Below, piece after piece: positions 7,138-15,431 of a DNA stretch of 60,060 bases. A program made the position numbers and the translations under genes. The number at the start of each line of letters is the position of its first letter. Positions within the stretch are counted from its first letter, which is position 1. A model generated the notes under the pieces. The model was not told the DNA's origin. It was given only the letters and a program-made list of their open reading frames with translations, and made no database searches. This DNA is from Thermovorax subterraneus. Lineage in GTDB: Bacteria > Bacillota > Thermosediminibacteria > Thermosediminibacterales > Thermosediminibacteraceae. The DNA lies in NCBI GenBank assembly GCA_021608145.1, contig JAKIHM010000014.1:1-60060 (forward strand), written 5' to 3'.

Positions 7138-9522
7138 ATGAGTAAAGAGACAACAATGGAGCTAATCCTTGAAGGATTGGAATGTGCAAACTGTGCTATG
7201 AAAATTGAAGCGAAGGTGAATGAACTAAAGGGTGTGAAGCAAGCAAGCCTAAACTTTGCTACGAAAGTATTATCCATTGAAGTGGATAATACAATTGACG
7301 CCAACGATATTTTTTCTTTGGTGAACAAAATAGTGAAAGATATTGAGCCAGACGTCATCGTTAAGGAAAAGAATATTACACGCTCAACCGAAAAAACGCT
7401 TATACTAATGGGGTTAGACTGTGTAAACTGTGCAGGAAAGATTGAAGCTGAAACGAGGAAAATTGCAGGGGTAAAGTCGGCAAGCCTGGATTTTATATCT
7501 AAAAAACTGCGATTGGAAGTTGAAAACAAGCATGAGTTAGACAGGATTATAAGCCATATAAAAAGGCTTGTCAAAGAAATTGAGCCAGAGGTTGAGGTTG
7601 TAGACGAAGAGGAACATGACATAAAGTGCGCCTGTGAGGATGATAGAAGTAACGCAGCTTCAAACATTGAAGCAAATAACAAGAAGTGTGCCGTGCGATT
7701 GGGAATATCGGCAGCATTTTTTGCCGCTGCCCTTCTGATTGAATTTCCTTACTGGGTTGAATTTTCGCTCTTTCTAATCAGCTATATCCTATCAGGCGGC
7801 GAAGTAGTGCTAAGAGCCGTTAAAAACATTACAAAAGGACAGGTGTTCGACGAAAATTTCTTACTGACCATTGCTACGATAGGTGCATTTATCATTCAGG
7901 AATTCCCCGAAGGTGTAGCTGTTATGCTGTTCTTCCAAGTCGGTATGTTCTTACAGAATATAGCTGTAAATCGTTCCAGAAAGTCTATTGCAGCACTTTT
8001 GGATATTCGTCCCGATTTTGCTAACCTAAAAGTGGGCGATGAAATTAGGAAAGTATCGCCCAAAGATGTTAAAGTTGGCGATATTATAGTAGTTAAGCCT
8101 GGTGAAAAAATACCTCTGGACGGTAAGATCATTGATGGAAGGTCAATGGTAGATACCTCCGCATTAACTGGCGAGTCTGTACCAAGAGAGGTCGAAGTCG
8201 GAAATGACGTTTTAGCAGGCTTTATCAATATAAACGGTCTTTTGACGATTGAAGTTTCCAAAGAGTTTGGTGAGTCTACCGTATCAAAAATACTTGATTT
8301 GGTACAGAATGCAAGCAGCAGGAAAGCCCCGACCGAAAACTTCATTACTAAATTTGCAAGGCGCTATACTCCTGTTGTGACGATGGCAGCAGCACTTATC
8401 GCTATCGTCCCCCCTCTTATTGTCCCAGGTGCTATCTTTACAGATTGGCTTTACAGGGCATTGGTATTTTTGGTAATCTCCTGCCCTTGTGCGTTGGTCG
8501 TTTCAATCCCGCTGGGTTTCTTTGGGGGTATCGGTGGAGCATCGAAAAATGGTGTGCTTGTGAAGGGCAGTAATTATCTTGAAGCGTTAAATGATGTTGA
8601 CACGGTTGTATTTGATAAAACTGGTACTTTGACAAAGGGTGTGTTTAAGGTAACACAGATAAACCCGCAAGGCAATGTTTCAAAGGACGAACTATTGGAA
8701 TACGCCGCTTTTGCCGAAAGCTTTTCAAACCACCCTATCGCCCTTTCGATTTTGAAGGCCTATGGTAAGGAAGTAGATAAAAATGAGATTGAAAATTATG
8801 AAGAAATTTCAGGTCACGGAATAAAGGCTAAGGTAAAAGGAAAGACAGTCCTTGTAGGAAATGCAAAGCTTATGGCAAGGGAAAATATCGCCTATGTTAA
8901 TACCGACGCTGTAGGAACAACCGTACACGTAGCGATAGACGGAGTATATGCTGGATTTATAGTAATTTCCGATGAAGTAAAAGAGGATTCTGCCAATGCC
9001 GTGAAAGGCTTAAAAAGCATCGGAGTAAGAAGGCTTGTCATGCTTACGGGTGACAGTAAAGCAGTAGCAGAAAAAATTGGCAAGCAGTTAGGGCTTGATG
9101 AAGTCTATGCCGAACTTCTCCCAGACCAAAAGGTCGAAAAGCTTGAAATGCTGGAAAAGCAAAAGTCGCCTAAAGGAAAGCTTGTATTCGTTGGGGATGG
9201 CATCAACGACGCCCCCGTGTTAGCCCGTGCGGATGTCGGCGTAGCAATGGGCGGTTTAGGCTCTGACGCAGCAATTGAAGCTGCCGACGTCGTACTAATG
9301 ACCGACGAACCTTCAAAGCTTGTAACTGCTATAAAGATTGCCAAAAGGACACGCCGTATTGTATGGCAGAACATTATATTTTCATTGGGTGTAAAGATTA
9401 TCGTACTGGCGTTAGGTGCTGGTGGTATCGCAACCATGTGGGAAGCGGTATTTGCCGATGTAGGCGTTGCACTTATTGCAATAGTCAATGCAATGCGTGT
9501 AATGAAAGTAGATAGAATTTGA
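7138..9522 (+). CDS. cadA: Heavy-metal (Cd/Zn/Pb) translocating P1B-type ATPase
   Basis: A 794-residue metal-exporting ATPase. Two heavy-metal-associated domains carry CxxC (C16/C19 and C95/C98), followed by an acidic Cys/His-rich linker (EEEHDIKCAC). The membrane CPC motif is at 449-451, TGESVP at 344-349, the phosphorylated aspartate is D493 in DKTGTLT, and NHPI and GDGINDAP complete the set. The CPC motif with a CadC-type repressor points to soft divalent cation export (Cd2+, Pb2+, Zn2+) rather than Cu+. It is full length and ends just before a strong terminator. Confidence 0.95.
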   Translation: MSKETTMELILEGLECANCAMKIEAKVNELKGVKQASLNFATKVLSIEVDNTIDANDIFSLVNKIVKDIEPDVIVKEKNITRSTEKTLILMGLDCVNCAGKIEAETRKIAGVKSASLDFISKKLRLEVENKHELDRIISHIKRLVKEIEPEVEVVDEEEHDIKCACEDDRSNAASNIEANNKKCAVRLGISAAFFAAALLIEFPYWVEFSLFLISYILSGGEVVLRAVKNITKGQVFDENFLLTIATIGAFIIQEFPEGVAVMLFFQVGMFLQNIAVNRSRKSIAALLDIRPDFANLKVGDEIRKVSPKDVKVGDIIVVKPGEKIPLDGKIIDGRSMVDTSALTGESVPREVEVGNDVLAGFININGLLTIEVSKEFGESTVSKILDLVQNASSRKAPTENFITKFARRYTPVVTMAAALIAIVPPLIVPGAIFTDWLYRALVFLVISCPCALVVSIPLGFFGGIGGASKNGVLVKGSNYLEALNDVDTVVFDKTGTLTKGVFKVTQINPQGNVSKDELLEYAAFAESFSNHPIALSILKAYGKEVDKNEIENYEEISGHGIKAKVKGKTVLVGNAKLMARENIAYVNTDAVGTTVHVAIDGVYAGFIVISDEVKEDSANAVKGLKSIGVRRLVMLTGDSKAVAEKIGKQLGLDEVYAELLPDQKVEKLEMLEKQKSPKGKLVFVGDGINDAPVLARADVGVAMGGLGSDAAIEAADVVLMTDEPSKLVTAIKIAKRTRRIVWQNIIFSLGVKIIVLALGAGGIATMWEAVFADVGVALIAIVNAMRVMKVDRI

Positions 9523-9545
9523 TATTATTCCAAAAGGAATTGATC

Positions 9546-9587
9546 CCCACCCTAGCTTAATTTAAAAAAAGCAAGGGTGGGTCTTTT
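9546..9587 (+). terminator. Intrinsic terminator of the cad operon
   Basis: CCCACCCT (9546-9553) pairs with AGGGTGGG (9574-9581) and is followed by TCTTTT. It closes the cadC-cadA transcript. Confidence 0.8.
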
Positions 9588-9599
9588 AAGCAATATCCT

Positions 9600-9770
9600 C
9601 TTCAATTCCGCCAGGCTGCGGCAAATAGGTTAGCAATGAATTGAGGACCATTATCCGTTCTTAACCTCGGCATTTGCATTCCTGGTTTAATACCACGCTT
9701 CTTTAAGGCGAGGTAGAGACTATATCCTTTCGCCACCCACCTTTTGGCAATTGCGACTTTGTCGGCTACT
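9600..9770 (-). pseudogene. IS3-family transposase (OrfB) remnant
   Basis: The minus strand reads in one frame VADKVAIAKRWVAKGYSLY, then LALKKRGIKPGMQ, then LRTDNGPQFIANLF before a stop. LRTDNGPQFIA contains the second aspartate of the rve/DDE integrase core of IS3-type OrfB. Only about 50 codons remain and there is no start, so this is a decayed fragment. It lies immediately downstream of yjbQ and differs from the IS3 remnant at 28.6-29.0 kb. Confidence 0.75.
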
Positions 9771-9805
9771 TATGAACCGATTCTTCATCCAACAACTTGA
9801 TTTTA

Positions 9806-10252
9806 TCAAGCCCATATTTTTTTCGCAACATCTCCAGAGTCAGACTGCTGCATAGTTTTGGAATTCAAGCACTTTACAAATACCTTCCTCTTCCTTGGTC
9901 CGTCGAATTCGCAGAAAAGCACGCCCTGCCAGGTGCCCAAAACGAGCCTTCCGTCTTCAATGGCCAGCAACACCGAGCTTCCCACGAGCGACGCCTTTAT
10001 GTGAGCATCGGAGTTTCCCTCGACGTGCCTGTAGTTACCCCTTTGCGGGATAAGCCTTTCCAGAGTGTTTATTATATCGGTCTTCACATCGTCATCGGCG
10101 TTTTCGTTAATTGTCACCCCTGCTGTGGTATGAGGTACGAAAATGAAGCATAGTCCGTCCTTCACCCCAGATTCCGATACGGCCTTTTTTACCTCGTCGG
10201 TTATATCCACCATCTGATTCCTAGCAGTTGTCTTCACTTCGATTTCTATCAT
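9806..10252 (-). CDS. yjbQ: YjbQ-family protein (UPF0047)
   Basis: A 148-residue protein matching YjbQ: FVPHTTAGVTINENADDDV, the internal NYRHVEGNSDAHIKASLVGSS and LGTWQGVLFCEFDGPRKR are the family's conserved blocks. Some members have weak thiamin-phosphate synthase activity, but the physiological role is unsettled. The last 20 or so residues (SKTMQQSDSGDVAKKIWA) look unlike the family and may come from readthrough at the adjacent IS3 remnant. The ATG has GGAGGG very close upstream. A structured leader RNA precedes the gene. Confidence 0.85.
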   Translation of the reverse strand: MIEIEVKTTARNQMVDITDEVKKAVSESGVKDGLCFIFVPHTTAGVTINENADDDVKTDIINTLERLIPQRGNYRHVEGNSDAHIKASLVGSSVLLAIEDGRLVLGTWQGVLFCEFDGPRKRKVFVKCLNSKTMQQSDSGDVAKKIWA

Positions 10253-10284
10253 AACCCTCCTTAATCATCTAAGCCGTATAAAAC

Positions 10285-10362
10285 TTTACAGCCCAGACGG
10301 CTGGGGTATTTATAGTCCGCCTTTCAGGTTGCCTCAGCCCCAGCAGGCGGTTTTTGAGGCAA
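10285..10362 (-). promoter_or_regulatory. Structured leader RNA of yjbQ (copy of a two-copy unknown motif)
   Basis: On the minus strand, stem TTGCCTCA/TGAGGCAA (10362-10355 with 10336-10329) has a loop containing CCGCC-T-GCTGGGG (10350-10338). CCGCC can pair with GGCGG (10321-10317). GCTGGGG can pair with CCCCAGC, which follows after a 10-nt spacer ACTATAAATA. CAGCC/GGCTG (10303-10299 with 10293-10289) is an alternative hairpin, though without a good T-run. The same architecture precedes ltaE at 17194-17273. Riboswitch-like control is inference. Confidence 0.6.
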
Positions 10363-10376
10363 ACATTGTGGATTAT

Positions 10377-10403
10377 GAAAAACCCCGCTTTATTCGCGGG
10401 GTT
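10377..10403 (-). terminator. Intrinsic terminator of the copper-amine-oxidase-N-like gene
   Basis: AACCCCGC/GCGGGGTT (10381-10388 with 10396-10403) is followed on the minus strand by a T-run. It terminates the gene ending at 10418 and separates it from the yjbQ leader. Confidence 0.85.
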
Positions 10404-10417
10404 CTATCTTTTGTTAT

Positions 10418-11146
10418 TTATTCCTGAAGGATTTCAGTTCCGGCTTCTTGGCCGGCCGTTCCCTCAGAAGTTTGCTGGTTTGAGGTACTCTCCTGAGTTA
10501 CATTCTCTTGTGTGACATCCTCTTGCACGACATTCTCTTGTCCATTTTCTACTTCCTGCGGTTCTTCAATGTCTATGTCTTCAGTAGCCGGATTGTAGTT
10601 TACCTTTTTGCCGAGAGTTTCACTGATGAACCTGAGCGGTACGAACGTCCTGTTGCTGATCAGCTGGGCTGGCACATCTATGGTTACAGGCTTGTCGTTG
10701 ACGTATACTGTGGTGCTTCCGATAACTATTGTGATTTTAACGTCCCCTTTTTCTATATACACAGCTTTTGTAACTTCATCCCAGCTTACCGTAGCCCCAA
10801 AACCGTTCATGATAGCCCGGATCGGTATTAACGTCCTTCCGTCTTTAATAACCGGCGGGACGTCAAATTTTATTTCCTTATTATTGATTCTAACCCTCCC
10901 CTTGAGTTGTTTCATGCTGCCCTGACTTACCTTAGCCTTCTCTTTTGTCCTGTTTTCGGCTTGCACCTGAAGCTTTTTTTCCTTCCCTGCATTGTTCAAT
11001 TTATTGTTTTCCTGGAGTTTAACTTCAGCTTTAGCTTTTACTTCTGCCCCCTTCCCTTTTGGATTGGGCGCTGCGAAGGCAATTGAGGAAATAACAAGAA
11101 GGAAAATCAGGCTGATGCTTAAAATTCTTACAGCTCTTCTCCTCAA
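10418..11146 (-). CDS. Secreted protein with copper-amine-oxidase-N-like (stalk) domain
   Basis: A 242-residue secreted protein. A signal peptide (RRRAVRILSISLIFLLVISSIAFAAP) is followed by a Lys/Glu-rich linker. A duplicated beta-rich domain at about 85-200 carries GRTLIPIRAIMNGFGATVSWDE and NRTFVPLRFISETLG, the standard 'Cu_amine_oxidN1' pattern of Gram-positive surface proteins. Despite the name, copper or oxidase function is not implied. The C-terminal tail is rich in repeated TQEN/VQED units. The start is TTG at 11146 with GGAGGGGG six bases upstream. Confidence 0.8.
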   Translation of the reverse strand: MRRRAVRILSISLIFLLVISSIAFAAPNPKGKGAEVKAKAEVKLQENNKLNNAGKEKKLQVQAENRTKEKAKVSQGSMKQLKGRVRINNKEIKFDVPPVIKDGRTLIPIRAIMNGFGATVSWDEVTKAVYIEKGDVKITIVIGSTTVYVNDKPVTIDVPAQLISNRTFVPLRFISETLGKKVNYNPATEDIDIEEPQEVENGQENVVQEDVTQENVTQESTSNQQTSEGTAGQEAGTEILQE

Positions 11147-11225
11147 CTCAATCCCCCTCCATAAGTTTTTATCCTTGTCTCAATTACAATATACGAAAAA
11201 TGAATTCTATTTTTTGGGGTAATTT

Positions 11226-11549
11226 TTACCATTCGCTGTGAGTTTCAATATTAGTTCCTTTGGTTTTTAAAAATTTCTTAATCGCCTTTATCTCTTGTCT
11301 TGCCGTTTCTATAGCTTTTTGCAATTTTTTTATATTAGTTGGTAACTCCCATTGTGGTAATGCCTTTACCCTCGCAATATCCACAGCACTTTCCCCGAAT
11401 ATATAGCTTATAGCAAGGATTACCAATTTCCAATATATGTCTTTATCCATATTAAGACCAAGGCCATCGCTTAAAACTATAAACACAGCAGTTGCTACCG
11501 CAATCCAAAATTTCCTGCTCATTAATTTTTCTTTTAAATTTTCTTTCAT
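11226..11549 (-). CDS. Holin-like small membrane protein
   Basis: A 107-residue protein with two hydrophobic segments near the N-terminus (about 12-28 and 39-52) and a charged, helical C-terminal half (KKLQKAIETARQEIKAIKKFLKTK). Position and shape match phage-type holins. It overlaps the amidase gene by one base (TAATG), typical of an endolysin-holin cassette. No other phage gene is visible nearby, so it could be a domesticated lysis module. Family assignment is by size, topology and context. Confidence 0.6.
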   Translation of the reverse strand: MKENLKEKLMSRKFWIAVATAVFIVLSDGLGLNMDKDIYWKLVILAISYIFGESAVDIARVKALPQWELPTNIKKLQKAIETARQEIKAIKKFLKTKGTNIETHSEW

Positions 11550-12199
11550 TACCTGCTCACCTCTACTTTCTTTTCTTTCTCATTCCAATATACTTTTAAG
11601 CCTAGGGCTTCACATAATTTTCTAACTTCAACATACGCTTTTCCATCTTTAATAAAACCATCCATTTCTCTTCCGTCAAACAAGACTTTAATCCTAACCA
11701 CGTCTTCCTCCCCTTTGCCTAGATCATTAAACAATCTATCCCAAGGGAACTTGGGTCCTGGACAGTTCGCCTTCCGAACACCGTCTATTTTATGATGTCC
11801 AATGATGTGCTCCTCGTCTATAGGTATTTCGAATCTCTTTACTAAAAATCTATGCAACATCAGCGATGCCTGATATTGCGCTTCTGTTAAACCTTCGTGA
11901 GGAAAACCTTCATGTTCTATCCCAATTGTATAGTAATTGGGATTTGATCCATCGTATAATTTCCAGCTAGGTTTTTTGACATTCCCGGCATGCCAAGCAG
12001 TATTTTCATCTTTAACTAATTGATATATACTCCCATCCCTCGTCACAAGATAATGAGCACTTGCTTTTGCTCGGGGATTGCACAACCAGTTTAGGCACCC
12101 GGGCATATATCCAGCTGTTATGTGATCTACGATAGCGATGATTTTTTTCCCATTTCTGCCTTTAGTAAAATTCGGCGAAGGAGTCCATTTTATATCCAC
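11549..12199 (-). CDS. N-acetylmuramoyl-L-alanine amidase (Ami_2) with C-terminal stalk-like domain
   Basis: A zinc amidase that cleaves the MurNAc-L-Ala bond of peptidoglycan. Expected ligands are the His of IVDHITAG, HHKIDG and the Cys of NCPGPKFPW. ASAHYLVTRDGSIYQLV and YYTIGIEHEG are typical Ami_2 blocks. The C-terminal 45 residues (IKVLFDGREMDGFIKDGKAYVEV) look like the stalk domain of the neighbouring secreted protein and may bind the wall. I prefer the GTG at 12199 to that at 12208, because AGGTGG sits five bases upstream of it. No signal peptide is seen, consistent with holin-dependent release. Confidence 0.85.
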   Translation of the reverse strand: MDIKWTPSPNFTKGRNGKKIIAIVDHITAGYMPGCLNWLCNPRAKASAHYLVTRDGSIYQLVKDENTAWHAGNVKKPSWKLYDGSNPNYYTIGIEHEGFPHEGLTEAQYQASLMLHRFLVKRFEIPIDEEHIIGHHKIDGVRKANCPGPKFPWDRLFNDLGKGEEDVVRIKVLFDGREMDGFIKDGKAYVEVRKLCEALGLKVYWNEKEKKVEVSR

Positions 12200-12292
12200 T
12201 TTGTCCACCTCTTTTTATTTTTATTAAATATTTTCTTAATTTGTATAATATGATTTAAACGTTTTACAGGACATTTTGACCCTCTGGAAGAG

Positions 12293-12321
12293 TAAAAAAT
12301 TAAGAGGCCTTAAAGCCTCTT
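12293..12321 (-). terminator. Intrinsic terminator after the ABC-class ATPase gene
   Basis: AAGAGGC/GCCTCTT (12302-12308 with 12315-12321) is followed on the minus strand by AATTTTTTA. Confidence 0.8.
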
Positions 12322-12324
12322 TAA

Positions 12325-14034
12325 TTATGTTTTAACTTTTAGTGCCCTGTACCTGTTAAGCCCGGCAGCTACCTCCTGGGGCCTGGGCAAGGCAAGGTTT
12401 CCAGGGTGTTTTCCGTAAAATGGTGAAATAATGTCAAGGCCGTATTTTTCAATATCGGCAAAGACCATTTCCACGATTTCCTTGAGCGTCCTCTTGCCGT
12501 CCACGTATTTTTCGACGGCGTACCTTATAATTTCTCCAACGGCACTGGTCTGGCTGCGGTCCACCAGTTGTTCCACATAATCCAATTCTATATATTCCCC
12601 ACCGTACTGAAGGGTATCCACGTCTTTAGACTTTATTTTTCTCTTTCCCCGAAGCTCAAGACCTTCTTTTAGAAGAACTCTTGGCGTTATAGTAATGGGC
12701 CCTTCTGTCCTTTCTATCATGCGGTTTGTTTTTATTTTATCGGCTATCCGCCGGGCTTCCTCCGTTACGTCGTACGGCCGGTAATCCTGCATCTTTATTA
12801 CGCAGTCGGCCACATCAAAATAATCCCCACTCCCACCCATGACGAGCACCGTTGAAATTCCAAGTTCCTCGTAAAGCTGCCTGACCCGGTCTATGAAGGG
12901 CGTAATCGGTTCCTTTTCTTTTGCGACGAGCTTCTGCATTCTCGCATCCCTTATCATAAAATTGGTAGCGCAGGTATCCTCGTCCAGCAAAAGAAGGCTC
13001 GTTCCTATTTCGACCGCTTCCATGATGTTGGCAGCCTGCGAAGTGCTACCGCTAGCGTTTTCGGTGCTGAACTTCCTGGTATCCTGCCCGTCGGGCAGAT
13101 TAGCAATAAACGGGCTTATGTCAACCTTTTCCACCCGGCGCCCGTCTTCGGCTCTGATTTTGACCGCATCCTTTACAGTTATCACGAATTCCCTGCCGTC
13201 GCCGGGGATGTGATTGTACACTCCCCTTTGCAAGGCCGAAAGTAAGGTGGTCTTGCCGTGGTAGCCGCCTCCCACGATAAGGGTTACTCCTTCGGGTATG
13301 CCCATCCCCTCAACGACGCCGGCGTTGGGGAGCTCAAAAGAAACTTTTAGACTTTCTGGGGACTTGAAGGGCACTACCTTGTCCCCTCTCATGGGCCTGT
13401 CACTTATCCCGCTTTCCCTAGGCAGAATCGAGCCGTCGGCGACGAAAGCCACAAGGCGCCTTTTTTTCAGCTCTTCCCTCAGGTATTCCTGGTCTTCGGC
13501 AAGCTCCACCCATTTTCTCGCGGATTCGGCATCTATATTCTGGTAAAGAAGGGCTTTTTCAGCTATCTGCGGCAGGTTTGAAAAAAGCAGCGTCTCGGCT
13601 CCGCTGCCGTTGATCCTGCGCCCGAAAGCCGGAAGTCCAATGCTGAGCCTTGCCTCCACATAATCATGGCATACCTTTACGGCGGTGCGCTTTAAAATCT
13701 CCTGCCCGCCTTTATCTATGTAAATTTCCCCGCTGCCGCCGGTGCCGTGTACCCGCGGCAGTTTGCGGATAACCGCCGCCACCTCTCTTGCTAGAAAATC
13801 CTCCAGGGCGGTAGTCCTGACGGGGGTTTTAAAGAGCTCCGCCGGAAACCCGGCCCGCTTCATATCTACCCTCAGCCTTACCCTCGAGGGCGCGGCGTAG
13901 GGGTCTCCTTGGACGTGGTCTATGTAAAGAATAAAATCGCCGAAATCGTAGTCCCCCTGTATTTCTTTGTAAGCCTTGTATCCCCTGCCGTTGATCCTCG
14001 CTATGATTTTTTTCAGGTCTTCTTTGGATCTCAT
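12325..14034 (-). CDS. Predicted ATPase of the ABC class (COG3044)
   Basis: A 569-residue cytosolic P-loop protein. The Walker A-like loop is VGGGYHGKTTLLSAL (about residues 254-268), and TSLLLLDEDTCATNFMIRD resembles a Walker B followed by conserved acidic residues. The N-terminal region (GDYDFGDFILYIDHVQGDPYA) is characteristic of COG3044. The biochemical role is unknown. The length is near the family's usual 560-580. The ATG is preceded by GAGGTGG. The gene stands alone, bounded by its own terminator. Confidence 0.8.
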   Translation of the reverse strand: MRSKEDLKKIIARINGRGYKAYKEIQGDYDFGDFILYIDHVQGDPYAAPSRVRLRVDMKRAGFPAELFKTPVRTTALEDFLAREVAAVIRKLPRVHGTGGSGEIYIDKGGQEILKRTAVKVCHDYVEARLSIGLPAFGRRINGSGAETLLFSNLPQIAEKALLYQNIDAESARKWVELAEDQEYLREELKKRRLVAFVADGSILPRESGISDRPMRGDKVVPFKSPESLKVSFELPNAGVVEGMGIPEGVTLIVGGGYHGKTTLLSALQRGVYNHIPGDGREFVITVKDAVKIRAEDGRRVEKVDISPFIANLPDGQDTRKFSTENASGSTSQAANIMEAVEIGTSLLLLDEDTCATNFMIRDARMQKLVAKEKEPITPFIDRVRQLYEELGISTVLVMGGSGDYFDVADCVIKMQDYRPYDVTEEARRIADKIKTNRMIERTEGPITITPRVLLKEGLELRGKRKIKSKDVDTLQYGGEYIELDYVEQLVDRSQTSAVGEIIRYAVEKYVDGKRTLKEIVEMVFADIEKYGLDIISPFYGKHPGNLALPRPQEVAAGLNRYRALKVKT

Positions 14035-14117
14035 TGTACCACCTCATCAATATGATAACCCAAAAGCTGAATTTATGCAAAAAAAAAGCCAGCGCTGCAA
14101 CAATCTAGCATATCACC

Positions 14118-14930
14118 CTAGGCATCAGGAAGTTGCTGCTTGACCGGCGCTCCAGGCTCTTTCTTCTCCATGTTCTCTTTTAAAGAAGCTTCGGCGTAGG
14201 CAAAGAGCTCCTCCCCGTCCTTCCCGTTGTCAGGGTACACCGCAATCCCGTAACTCCACGTCCCAGGCAGTAACCCCGCCAGTTTCGTTATTACTACCTG
14301 TGCGCCTTCTTTCCCCGTAAGGGGAAGGACCAGCGCCAGCGTATTTTTGCTTAGCTCTATGACGGTATCTATTTCGCGCAAGCGCCGCCGTGCCTGTATG
14401 GCACAATCCATTATTTTACCCTTACCCAGCCCTTCAGACCTGGCCAGGACCAAGGCTACCTTCAGGCCACCCCTGCTCGCCCGGTTGATTTCGCTTTTAA
14501 GTGCATTATGGAGCAATTCTACTGGCGTAACCACTCCTCTGGCACCCGCACCTATCAGTTTCTCTACTCGGCGCACCAGCTCCTCTGCCGAGTAAGGCTT
14601 GCAGAGGTAGTCCACTGCTCCCAGCTCTATAGCCCGCTTGACCACAGATGCGTGGCTATCAACTGTCATCACCATGACTGGCACGTACCGGTACTCTTGC
14701 ATGCGTTTAAGGTTCTCTAGCACAGACAGACCATCCATTCCCGGCAGGTGAATGTCGAGGATCACCAGGTCGTACGGTTCTCCTCTTTCCCTGGCCTTAG
14801 CCAGTGCCTCATGGCTGGTGGCAGCTTCGTCCACCAGGTATCCTTTCTCCTCCAGTGCCCTTTTGGCGAAAAATCTAGTGAGGTTTGAGTCTTCTACCAG
14901 TAATATGCTCTTTTCCGGCAAGGCTAGCAA
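14118..14930 (-). CDS. Response regulator: REC domain plus degenerate GGDEF-like domain
   Basis: A 270-residue protein. Residues 7-125 are a receiver domain with LLVEDSN, phospho-acceptor DIHLPGMDG (around D60) and the conserved lysine in CKPYSAEE. Residues 140-250 resemble a GGDEF fold (VALVLARSEGLGKGKIMDCAIQARRRLREIDTV, YGIAVYPDNGKDGEELFAYAEASL), but the GGDEF signature itself is missing, so diguanylate cyclase activity is unlikely. No histidine kinase gene lies nearby. The start is TTG at 14930 with AAAGGGGG about eight bases upstream. It may be co-transcribed with the Asp23-like gene. Confidence 0.75.
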   Translation of the reverse strand: MLALPEKSILLVEDSNLTRFFAKRALEEKGYLVDEAATSHEALAKARERGEPYDLVILDIHLPGMDGLSVLENLKRMQEYRYVPVMVMTVDSHASVVKRAIELGAVDYLCKPYSAEELVRRVEKLIGAGARGVVTPVELLHNALKSEINRASRGGLKVALVLARSEGLGKGKIMDCAIQARRRLREIDTVIELSKNTLALVLPLTGKEGAQVVITKLAGLLPGTWSYGIAVYPDNGKDGEELFAYAEASLKENMEKKEPGAPVKQQLPDA

Positions 14931-14957
14931 AGATTTTTGCCCCCTTTGGGACCATCC

Positions 14958-15359
14958 TCATAAATTGGCCTTTTCTTTTTTCTCTTCCTGAATTTCTTCG
15001 GGCTTTACAATTCTATCTATTACGATATCCACCTTCTCAACTTTGTATCCGGTCAGCGTCTCTACTTCGGTGATTATCTTTTCCCTTACTTTTTGGGCTA
15101 CTTCCGGTATCCTGACGCCGTACACCACGCTCAGCTTTACCTCAAAGGAAACGCCCCCCAGGCCCTCTTCGCCTTCCGCTGGCTCACTCTTTCTGACCGT
15201 AATCTGCGGGGCAAATCTCTCGGTAAAAATTCTGGTAAGTCCCGACAGGGCACTCTTGCGTTCCTCGCGGAAAACATCTTCAACTTTATGCATGGCTTCC
15301 CTGGCTATCTCGATAAATACGCTCTCGCTTATGTTGGTCCTACCCTCCACTATAACCAT
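14958..15359 (-). CDS. Asp23/Gls24-family envelope stress protein
   Basis: About 133 residues matching the Asp23/YloU fold: ISESVFIEIAREAMHKVEDV at the N-terminus, then VSFEVKLSVVYGVRIPEVAQKVREKI and LTGYKVEKVDIVIDRIV. In other Gram-positives such proteins associate with the membrane or respond to cell-wall stress. The exact role here is not shown. I start at the ATG at 15359 after GAGGAGG. A GTG three codons later has better SD spacing. The tail is charged (EEIQEEKKEKANL). Confidence 0.8.
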   Translation of the reverse strand: MVIVEGRTNISESVFIEIAREAMHKVEDVFREERKSALSGLTRIFTERFAPQITVRKSEPAEGEEGLGGVSFEVKLSVVYGVRIPEVAQKVREKIITEVETLTGYKVEKVDIVIDRIVKPEEIQEEKKEKANL

Positions 15360-15431
15360 CCCTCCTCTTTTTTTTTTGTATATAATTTTTGTATATAATT
15401 TTATATTCTTCACAACCAATGAAATTCCTGT

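Noticed and set aside
10285-10300. CCGTCTGGGC in the yjbQ leader resembles the 3' end of the ZTP (pfl) riboswitch
   Set aside because: The upstream ZTP aptamer core is absent and the ltaE copy of the same leader lacks this string. Treated as chance.
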